21,352 nucleotides of DNA from JBCBKZ01 sp039026975 (lineage in GTDB: Bacteria > Bacteroidota > Bacteroidia > J057), in NCBI GenBank assembly GCA_039026975.1, contig JBCCLI010000072.1:1-21352 (forward strand), in the 5' to 3' direction. A program made the position numbers and the translations under genes. Every line of letters starts with the position of its first letter. The first letter of the stretch is position 1. This document shows, piece by piece, positions 1 to 6,168 of the stretch. The notes beneath the pieces were generated by a model. It searched no databases. It was given only the letters and a program-made list of their open reading frames with translations, and was not told the DNA's origin.

Positions 1-785
1 GCAAGGTCATTAGACAGCATGCTAATGAATTTGTTAGAGACATCCCTATTGTTGTATACCAGAGAGTAGAAGTCTTCTTTGGGGATATAGAGAATCTCTG
101 TATCCTCTAGTGCTATGGCAGATTCTGTGTGTGGGCTATCTTTCAGGAGTGGAATATAGCCCAGGAAGTCTCCTCCTTTATGAAGACCGGTCGTGTATTC
201 CTTGGCATCCTCATTAGTTTTATAGGTTTTTACCTTACCACTAGAAACGAACAGCAAGTGCCTTGGATAGGTACCTTCAGAGAAGATGATGTCTTTAGCC
301 TTAAAGGTACGGGACTCTCTATCCTGAGAAAGTTGCTGCAAAGCATCCATGCTTTTAGCTTCTGTGAAGAAGACATCCAGGCCCTTAGCGTTAGGTTCAA
401 AGGGAGCATCCAGAATTTCACTTTTCTTCAGTCTGATTTCTATAGAATCCAGCAGCTCTACATCATCAAAGGGCTTGGTCAGATAATCATCAGCCCCTAG
501 GTTCATTCCTTTTCTCAAGTCACTCATTTCAGCTTTAGCCGTAAGAAAAATGAAGGGAATCTTAGCGGTTTCTGTACTTTTTCCTAGCACTCTCAGCACA
601 CCATATCCATCAAGTTCCGGCATCATAATGTCACAGACTATCAGGTCTGGATGGTATTCTTTAGCTAGCTGAACCCCTATTTTGCCGTTTTCTGCTGTGA
701 TCACCTTATAATTACTGAGCTCCAGGATTTCTGCAATATTTTCTCGCATATCTGGATGATCTTCTATCAATAGGATGGTTTTCAT
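1..785 (-). CDS. Response regulator fused to a CRP/FNR-type cyclic-nucleotide-binding domain (C-terminus beyond window edge)
   Basis: Translating the minus strand from the ATG at 785 gives 261 residues with no stop before the window edge, so the 3' end is missing. Residues 1-120 are a receiver domain: acidic pair E8/D9, phospho-acceptor D52 (CDIMMPELDGY) and K104 (LTKPF). Residues about 145-245 match a CRP/FNR sensor beta-roll (DIIFSEGTYPRHLLFVSSGK, then GGDFLGYIPLL). The last visible residues (NKFISMLSNDLA) look like the start of the dimerisation helix, so a CRP-type HTH should follow outside the window. None of the cysteines expected for an FNR [4Fe-4S] cluster is visible, so control is probably by phosphorylation. 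It lies 23 bp after the REC-kinase gene in the same orientation, with AAGG before the start. It is a good candidate for the regulator of the FNR-like boxes around the cbb3 genes; that link is inference. Confidence 0.85.
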   Translation of the reverse strand, partial: MKTILLIEDHPDMRENIAEILELSNYKVITAENGKIGVQLAKEYHPDLIVCDIMMPELDGYGVLRVLGKSTETAKIPFIFLTAKAEMSDLRKGMNLGADDYLTKPFDDVELLDSIEIRLKKSEILDAPFEPNAKGLDVFFTEAKSMDALQQLSQDRESRTFKAKDIIFSEGTYPRHLLFVSSGKVKTYKTNEDAKEYTTGLHKGGDFLGYIPLLKDSPHTESAIALEDTEILYIPKEDFYSLVYNNRDVSNKFISMLSNDL

Positions 786-808
786 GATGCATACCTTTTC
801 AGAAATGT

Positions 809-2146
809 TCAACTTTTATATTCAGTATTCAATAAGGGTATCTGCACTTGAAATATAGTTCCCTTTCCCACTTTACTTTGGAAGGTTATTTCTCCTTCTA
901 GTAGCGCTACATACCGTTTAACAATATGTAGGCCCAGCCCAGTCCCCTGTATATTAGTTGCATTGTTAGCACGGAAAAACCGTTCGAATAAGTGCTTCTG
1001 TTCTTCCTCTGGAATCCCTATGCCCTCATCCTGAATTTCAATTCTGATAAACTCAAAGGTACATAAGGCTGAAAGCTGAATGAGAGAACCAGCAGGAGAG
1101 TATTTGACGGCATTAGAGAGAAGGTTAATGAGAATATTTCTCACAAACTGTGGATCCAGAACTACCTCCTTGCATTCGCCCTGCTGATTGATTCTAATTT
1201 TCTGCCCAGGCTTGGAACTCGCCTGAATTTCTTCTGCCACCTCCTCTAGTAGGGAAGATAAGTCAAAGGCGATAGGATTAGGATCCAGGTGGCCTTCTTC
1301 TAGTTTATCTACAGAAAGGAAGTCATTCAGAATGCCATTGAGATTTCGGACTGCAGATTTTACCCTCGCGAAGTGCTTCTCTCCTTTTTCCGCCAGGCCT
1401 TGCTTTCTATACTTTTCCAAGATGTTGATGGAAGATAGGATAGTACCTAGAGGCGTCCTAAACTCGTGCGAGGCCATGGAGACAAAGCGGGACTTCATCT
1501 CATTTAACTCCTTCTCTTTTTTCAAGGCCTGAGCCAGTTCTTGTTGGCTGGTTCTTAACGCATCTTCTGTATTCTTCCGTACTTCTATCTGTTCTTCTAG
1601 CTCTTTGTTTGTCTTCTCCATCCGCTTGATAGCCATAGCCAGGGCTTCCGTCCTGACTTCTACCCGTTTTTCCAGTTCCTGGTTCAGCAGACGAATTTGC
1701 TTCAAATTTTCAGCCTGTTGGATTCCATATCTGATAGATCTTTCCAGTCGGGTAGGGTTGAGTTCAGATTTTGCCAGATAGTCTGTAGCCCCCATAGAGA
1801 GGGCTTTCTGGTCTATTTCTATATCTCCGAGTCCTGTCAGCAGAATAATGGGGGATTCTACGCCTATTTCTAATGCTTCCTTTAGCAGGTCAAGGCCATT
1901 GTCTATACCGAGGCGATAATCAATAATGTAAACATCATGCTCCTTACGTTTGATAATTTCTTGTCCCTTCAGAAAGGTAGGTACCCAGTCAACTGTATAA
2001 GACTGGTGATTAATATCTTCAATAATATCCCTGGTAATGAGATAATCTTCCTCATCATCATCTATAAGAAGAATAGAGATGAGATGATCTCCCTGATCAG
2101 TGGCAGGTGAGTCTTGAAAAGGATTATATTTTAGGATATTTTCCAT
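809..2146 (-). CDS. REC-histidine kinase (receiver domain at N-terminus, HisKA and HATPase_c at C-terminus)
   Basis: This 445-residue protein starts with a receiver domain (about 24-145) having acidic residues D29-D31, phospho-acceptor D76 (IIDYRLG) and K126. A long coiled coil follows (about 145-215), then HisKA with the H-box at H227 (MASHEFRTPL). The ATPase domain has an N-box with N345 (NLLSNAVKYSP), a G1 box (QDEGIGIP, D373), an F-box (LFERFF) and a G2 box (GTGLGLHIVK). No transmembrane segment is seen, so it is probably cytoplasmic. A receiver before the kinase core suggests its activity is set by another kinase, such as the PAS kinase upstream. It begins 4 bp after the response-regulator stop and is followed 23 bp later by the REC-CRP gene, so the group is probably co-transcribed. 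The partners are inferred from adjacency. Confidence 0.92.
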   Translation of the reverse strand: MENILKYNPFQDSPATDQGDHLISILLIDDDEEDYLITRDIIEDINHQSYTVDWVPTFLKGQEIIKRKEHDVYIIDYRLGIDNGLDLLKEALEIGVESPIILLTGLGDIEIDQKALSMGATDYLAKSELNPTRLERSIRYGIQQAENLKQIRLLNQELEKRVEVRTEALAMAIKRMEKTNKELEEQIEVRKNTEDALRTSQQELAQALKKEKELNEMKSRFVSMASHEFRTPLGTILSSINILEKYRKQGLAEKGEKHFARVKSAVRNLNGILNDFLSVDKLEEGHLDPNPIAFDLSSLLEEVAEEIQASSKPGQKIRINQQGECKEVVLDPQFVRNILINLLSNAVKYSPAGSLIQLSALCTFEFIRIEIQDEGIGIPEEEQKHLFERFFRANNATNIQGTGLGLHIVKRYVALLEGEITFQSKVGKGTIFQVQIPLLNTEYKS

Positions 2147-2150
2147 AGGC

Positions 2151-2612
2151 TTACTTATGCGGTGTTCCCGGTAATTCTACTATTTCAAACCAGTATCTTC
2201 CTATGGCTCCTGATACTTCTACCAATTGGTCAAAGGTGACAGGTTTAGTGATGAAAGAATTGACGCCCAGCTGGTAAGAGCGGATGATATCTTCCTCAGC
2301 TTTTGAGGTAGTTAAAATGACCACAGGGATTAATTTTAGACTTTTATCCGCTTTTATTTCTGCCAGTGCTTCTCTTCCATCCTTTTTAGGCATGTTGAGA
2401 TCAAGTAAAATCAGGCCTGGCGTGGGGTATGCTTTTTTATCTGTATACTTTTCCTTATTCCTGAGATAGTTAATGAGCTCCTCGCCATTAGAGACAAATC
2501 TAAGGGTATTTGCCAAGCGATTTTCTTCCATGGCTTCTTTGAGTAACATTTGGTCTTCATCATCATCCTCAGCCACAAGTATAATGATGGGTTTGGTTTG
2601 TTCGTTTTTCAT
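2151..2612 (-). CDS. Single-domain response regulator (CheY/Rcp1-like)
   Basis: The 153-residue protein is a stand-alone receiver domain without output domain. It shows the acidic pocket (AEDDDED, about 15-20), phospho-acceptor D71 (LLDLNMPKKDG), the Thr at about 101 (ILTTSK) and K123 (FITKPV). The insertion around residues 50-65 (LRNKEKYTDKKAYPTPG) is typical of Rcp1-type regulators that pair with PAS/GAF kinases. Such proteins usually shuttle phosphate in a relay. The gene lies between two kinases, 23 bp after one and 4 bp before the other. It may therefore pass phosphate from the FixL-like kinase to a later step, or act as a phosphate sink. The family call is secure; the partner is inferred. 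Confidence 0.92.
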   Translation of the reverse strand: MKNEQTKPIIILVAEDDDEDQMLLKEAMEENRLANTLRFVSNGEELINYLRNKEKYTDKKAYPTPGLILLDLNMPKKDGREALAEIKADKSLKLIPVVILTTSKAEEDIIRSYQLGVNSFITKPVTFDQLVEVSGAIGRYWFEIVELPGTPHK

Positions 2613-2635
2613 TTTATGCTTTGTTACGATGGTTA

Positions 2636-4090
2636 TTATCGATGTTGTCTGGAAGGTAACCTGAAGGTAAAAGTAGCGCCTCCTTCTGGCCCAGATTCTG
2701 CCCGAATAGTGCCTCCGTGGCGGCTAACTATTTTTTTGCAGATAGCTAAGCCTATTCCAGAGCCTGCATAAGTATGGCCTTCCAATTGTTGGAAAATGGC
2801 AAATATTTTTTCTGCATACTGAGTATTAAATCCTATACCATTATCTTGTATAGTTACTTCCATCACCTCATCTCCCGGCATCCCTACCATTCTCTCCTGC
2901 TTATAATATGTCCGACTACTAATGGTAATGACACTAGCTTGCTCTTCCTTTCTAAACTTGAGTGAGTTTCCTATGAGGTTTTGAAATAACTGTCTCATTT
3001 GGGTAGGGTCCGCTTCTATTTCAGGTAGGACTTCATAGTGTATTTTTGCCTGGGCTTTTTCTATGCTGTATTCCAGATCACTAAGAACCTCTTCCAGGAT
3101 CTCGGTGAGAGAGACCTGTTGGAAGGGAGAAGCCTTGGTGGAAACCCGTGAGAAGGTCAGTAAATCATTAATCAGGTTTTGGAGCCTTTCAGAAGCATTC
3201 AGCATTCTATCCAGGTAGTTTTGGCCTTTTTCTGTCAGGCTACTTCCTTCTTTTTGTCGTAATCTGCTCCCAAAGGCTTGTATCTTTCTTAAGGGCTCCT
3301 GTAAATCATGGCTGGAGATATAAGCAAAATCTTCTAGCTCACGATTACTCCTCTCCAGTTCTGTCGCATATCTTCTTAGCTGTTCCTCCGCTATTTTTTC
3401 AGAAGTAAGATCGTGGACTATTCCCGTGAATACTCTGCCTCCCACTAACTTCACCTCGCTTATGCTGAGCCTAAATGGGAAGACAGTTCCATTTTTTTTC
3501 ATGCCAGACACTTCCCTCCCTATGCCTATGATCTTGGGTTTACCACCTGATAGGTAGTTCTGCATATACTGATCATGCCTTGACTGGTCAGGCTCCGGCA
3601 TGAGGATATTCACATTTTTGCCGGTGAGTTCGGCTGCATCATAGCCAAATAGGCGTGCAGCAGCGGGATTCACGAGTTGGATGGTTCCCGTAGTATCAAT
3701 GCTGATAATACCATCCACAGCAGTATTGATAATAGCGTTAAGCTTAGTCTGTATTTCAGCCTGTACGTGTTCAGAATTCTGCAGAGCTGAAAGGTCCTGG
3801 ATGATGGCCGTTTTTTCAGCAGAATGTGCCTCTAGTGAGGAAATAGTCACGCTTGCTGGAAATGTCTCTCCATGCTTTTTGAGGCCTTCTGTTTTGATAA
3901 CTATATCTTCTGAATGAGAGGAGAAGTTTATTTGCTCGTTGATAGAGGGGAAAATGAGAGATAGGTTTTTACCAGCTAATGCCTCTTTCTCATACCCTAG
4001 AAAAGAGGCTAGTCCTGTGTCCAGTTTAGTAATGGTACCATTATTCTGGAATACTAATAAGCCAGCCTGAAAAAAAGTGTCGGTGTTCAT
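2636..4090 (-). CDS. PAS-PAS sensor histidine kinase with a FixL-like, probably heme-binding PAS domain
   Basis: Counted from the ATG at 4090 (484 residues), PAS1 spans about 1-100 and PAS2 about 113-232. PAS2 strongly resembles the heme PAS of rhizobial FixL (NVNILMPEPDQSRH, IIGIGREVSG, NGTVFPFRLSISE). H172 aligns with the FixL proximal heme His (Bradyrhizobium H200) and R192 with the distal Arg220; the R206 and H214 positions are Asn and Lys here. A coiled coil leads to HisKA with H261 (SSHDLQEPLR), then an ATPase domain with N375 (NLIGNSLKF), D416 (DNGIGF) and GSGIGLAI. No membrane segment is seen, suggesting a soluble oxygen or redox sensor. The frame extends to a TTG at 4144 (18 more residues). 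I prefer the ATG because the extension is outside the PAS fold and a palindrome lies just upstream. Kinase identity is certain; heme binding is inferred. Confidence 0.9.
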   Translation of the reverse strand: MNTDTFFQAGLLVFQNNGTITKLDTGLASFLGYEKEALAGKNLSLIFPSINEQINFSSHSEDIVIKTEGLKKHGETFPASVTISSLEAHSAEKTAIIQDLSALQNSEHVQAEIQTKLNAIINTAVDGIISIDTTGTIQLVNPAAARLFGYDAAELTGKNVNILMPEPDQSRHDQYMQNYLSGGKPKIIGIGREVSGMKKNGTVFPFRLSISEVKLVGGRVFTGIVHDLTSEKIAEEQLRRYATELERSNRELEDFAYISSHDLQEPLRKIQAFGSRLRQKEGSSLTEKGQNYLDRMLNASERLQNLINDLLTFSRVSTKASPFQQVSLTEILEEVLSDLEYSIEKAQAKIHYEVLPEIEADPTQMRQLFQNLIGNSLKFRKEEQASVITISSRTYYKQERMVGMPGDEVMEVTIQDNGIGFNTQYAEKIFAIFQQLEGHTYAGSGIGLAICKKIVSRHGGTIRAESGPEGGATFTFRLPSRQHR

Positions 4091-4147
4091 AATGCTGTCC
4101 GTTCGTCCTGCTAACCTATCCCTAATATTGACCCTGTGCGTCAAGCT

Positions 4148-4169
4148 ATGGGTGACTTAAGTTACCCAT
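4148..4169 (-). promoter_or_regulatory. Near-perfect 22-bp palindrome, candidate CRP/FNR-type operator before the FixL-like kinase
   Basis: Bases 4148-4169 form a palindrome with only one mismatched pair (4154/4163). The core reads TGAC-TTAA-GTTA, one base from the TGAC-N4-GTCA of the box at 5996. It overlaps the stop codon of the second Usp gene, and its centre is 68.5 bp upstream of the kinase ATG at 4090. That spacing resembles the other boxes in the window, suggesting an internal promoter and possible autoregulation of the sensor genes. Palindromy is seen directly; the operator role is inferred. Confidence 0.5.
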
Positions 4170-5079
4170 TTGGAGAATGAAGAGAAAAAGCCCATAACGG
4201 TACTTGGGATTCTATGGCCATATGCCGGGTTTGACTTTTATGGAAAAGCCTGTTAAAGATACTTCGTTTATGTGTCAGCATAGCCAGAACATCCACCTCC
4301 CTTTCTTGGACAAAATGATTTAACCCCTCTACTACCTTGTTATAAGCTATGGTTGAAAACGCTATATCTTCTACTGGTACGTCTCCCTCAAATGCTTTCC
4401 TGAGGATTTTTTGCTTGAATAAATCCTGTTTTTCATTTCTTTCTCTGATGTGTATACAGTGTACTTTGGCTGCCAAGGGTTTTGCTAGTTTTAAGAGTTG
4501 ATCAATAATCCGGGGATCCTCCTCCTCAAAATTGGTAGCATAGGCTATTTGTTTGATAGGACGGTAAAAATGATTCTCTGGTATGAGTAAAATAGGTTTG
4601 GGAGATTGGCTTACCAGAGATAAGGCTGTTCCTCCCAGAATTTTCCTAAGCATATGATGCTCTCCTCTCATACCTATGATAATATGATCCACGTGGAAGA
4701 CTCTACTTACATTAATAACCTCTTCCACTGTATGACCATGGCCTACAAAGTATTCAATAGATACACGACTGAGTATAGTAGGATTAACGTTAGCCGTAAG
4801 CTCTTTTAGTTGACCTAGCACCTTTTCCTCAGTTTTTTCCACTATTTCATTCCGTATGTATGGAAGACTATACCCACCAGCCATATCCAGTTTATACACA
4901 TGCATGAGAAGAACCCTACTGCTATGGTAAGAGGCTAATGAAATCCCGTACCTAAGCGCATTGATAGAGGCCTCAGAAAAATCAACAGGGATAAGTATAG
5001 TTCTCATAGGAGAATGCATACCTTCAGAGGATAAGAGCGAATCTGTCCGGCTTGTTGGTCTAGGATGTGAGATTGCCAT
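4162..5079 (-). CDS. Universal stress protein, tandem UspA domains (second copy)
   Basis: This 305-residue protein contains two UspA-fold domains. The first opens at residue 25 with the typical beta-strand MRTILIPVDFSEASINALRY and carries GMRGEHHMLRKILGG, in the position of the ATP-binding glycine loop. The second begins near residue 170 (IKQIAYATNFEEEDPRIIDQL). No signal peptide or membrane segment is seen. The 24 residues before M25 are polar, so the ATG at 5007 is an alternative start; I kept 5079 because it lies only 5 bp after the preceding usp stop. Usp proteins are cytoplasmic, often nucleotide-binding, and in several bacteria are induced by low oxygen through FNR-family regulators. 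The adjacent cbb3 locus fits that pattern. The molecular role is not known. Confidence 0.88.
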   Translation of the reverse strand: MAISHPRPTSRTDSLLSSEGMHSPMRTILIPVDFSEASINALRYGISLASYHSSRVLLMHVYKLDMAGGYSLPYIRNEIVEKTEEKVLGQLKELTANVNPTILSRVSIEYFVGHGHTVEEVINVSRVFHVDHIIIGMRGEHHMLRKILGGTALSLVSQSPKPILLIPENHFYRPIKQIAYATNFEEEDPRIIDQLLKLAKPLAAKVHCIHIRERNEKQDLFKQKILRKAFEGDVPVEDIAFSTIAYNKVVEGLNHFVQEREVDVLAMLTHKRSIFNRLFHKSQTRHMAIESQVPLWAFSLHSPNG

Positions 5080-5084
5080 ATGAG

Positions 5085-5927
5085 TTAGCTGATTAGTTGG
5101 CCCACAGACTCTCTTTGGAAGGTCAATAAGGGTTTTTGGGTATGTAGGGCCATCTCCTTGATAAGGCTTTTCTGTAGAGAAGGTCTGATGATTTCCTTTT
5201 CCCGTTGGATCATGGTGAGGATGTCTCCTGCTTTGAGCTTCATAAATTCATTAAGCCCTTCTACCATATCAGGGTAAGACTGAAGGTAGAAGGTAAGCCC
5301 CTTGGTAGCTACTTTCCGCTGGTAAAGCTCATTGAAGAGTTCTAGCTGTAGCATATCCCAGCCCTTCTGCTTATTCTTGATATGGACACAAGAAGTTCTT
5401 GCTCCTAAGAGGGTAGTGAATTCTTGTAAACGGTCTAATATCTCAAGGCTATCTCCTTCAAAATTAGTAGCAAAGACCACGTGTTTGATGGGTTGGAAAA
5501 CGCTTCCTTTAGGAATAGCCAGGATGGGAATGGAACTAAGCTGGATAACCTGAGAAGTAAGACTCTCTATAAACTGATCTAATTGGCCGTTTATGCCCTC
5601 TGTACCCATCACCACCATATCCAGCCTCATCTCTTCACAGATCTCCAGGATATTAGTCAGCGGGTCCCCGGAGGAAATTTTATGAACGACTTTGATATTT
5701 TTTTTCAGCCTTTTTTGGACTGCTTTATCATAGCGCTGCATATCTGCCAGGCTAGGTTCCATGTCTGTGTGCTGCTTAAGAGTAGGAGGTAGCACATGGA
5801 AGAGCACTATCCATGAATCTACGCTATCGGCTAATTGTAAGGCGTATTCAAATGCCTGATTAGCCACGTTGGAAAAATCGGTAGGAACCAGTATCGTTTT
5901 CATAGGTATTAACTTTTTCCTGTACAT
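5085..5927 (-). CDS. Universal stress protein, tandem UspA domains (first copy)
   Basis: The 280-residue protein has two UspA-like halves. The first begins MKTILVPTDFSNVANQAFEY (from residue 9) and contains VVMGTEGINGQLDQFIES, the remnant of the nucleotide loop. The second begins near residue 148 (IKHVVFATNFEGDSLEILD). It is a diverged paralogue of the next gene, sharing the (V/I)xxATNFE strand and the VEGLN(E/H)F segment, so the pair arose by duplication. It heads the minus-strand cluster and diverges from ccoI. The ATG at 5927 has AGGTGA about 10 bp upstream. An internal ATG at 5903 matches the usual Usp N-terminus and is an alternative. The FNR-like palindrome centred at 6003.5 lies 76.5 bp upstream of 5927, suggesting oxygen-linked control. 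Confidence 0.88.
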   Translation of the reverse strand: MYRKKLIPMKTILVPTDFSNVANQAFEYALQLADSVDSWIVLFHVLPPTLKQHTDMEPSLADMQRYDKAVQKRLKKNIKVVHKISSGDPLTNILEICEEMRLDMVVMGTEGINGQLDQFIESLTSQVIQLSSIPILAIPKGSVFQPIKHVVFATNFEGDSLEILDRLQEFTTLLGARTSCVHIKNKQKGWDMLQLELFNELYQRKVATKGLTFYLQSYPDMVEGLNEFMKLKAGDILTMIQREKEIIRPSLQKSLIKEMALHTQKPLLTFQRESVGQLIS

Positions 5928-5995
5928 ATGGAGATCTTCACCTACAAAGAAGGGGAATCCATGGCAGCCTTCAGATGATGGCAGATAGTAGGAGG

Positions 5996-6011
5996 AATGA
6001 CAAAAGTCATT
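5996..6011 (-). promoter_or_regulatory. Perfect 16-bp CRP/FNR-type palindrome before the usp/sensor operon
   Basis: The sequence AATGACAAAAGTCATT is a perfect inverted repeat with the TGA-N6-TCA layout of CRP/FNR/FixK sites; its half-site TGAC differs from the classical FNR TGAT. It is centred at 6003.5, which is 76.5 bp from the usp1 start. On the usp1 strand, CTTCTTTG (5945-5952) loosely resembles the Bacteroidota -7 element, which would put the box near -65. The palindrome is seen directly; the binding protein is inferred. Confidence 0.65.
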
Positions 6012-6085
6012 CTTGAAAAAGTTATGTAGAAAAAAGTGATAAATCCGCCTTATGGAGCTTTGGGAGCATATTTAGGAGTCATTAA

Positions 6086-6099
6086 CTGATAAAAATCAT
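6086..6099 (+). promoter_or_regulatory. FNR/FixK-type box upstream of ccoI
   Basis: CTGATAAAAATCAT holds a perfect TGAT-N4-ATCA core (6087-6098), the classic FNR/FixK anaerobox core (TTGAT-N4-ATCAA). Its centre, 6092.5, lies 76.5 bp upstream of the ccoI ATG, the same distance as the divergent box has to usp1. It probably drives the cbb3 locus under low oxygen. No convincing -7 element was found downstream. Confidence 0.65.
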
Positions 6100-6168
6100 C
6101 CCTGGAGCTATCATCAAACAGTAAAAAGAGGGGCTACTCTTCCCATCTTACCAGCCTACATATCCAGC

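Noticed and set aside
129..500. Plus-strand frame opposite the REC-CRP gene
   Set aside because: The minus-strand frame shows clear receiver and CRP-type motifs over the same bases; the plus frame shows none.
757..769. TGAT-CTTCT-ATCA, resembling an FNR box
   Set aside because: The spacer is five bases, not four, and it lies inside the REC-CRP coding sequence near its start.
4091..4144. TTG start adding 18 residues to the FixL-like kinase
   Set aside because: There is no Shine-Dalgarno before it, the extension is outside the PAS fold, and the palindrome just upstream fits a promoter for the ATG at 4090. It is kept as an alternative.
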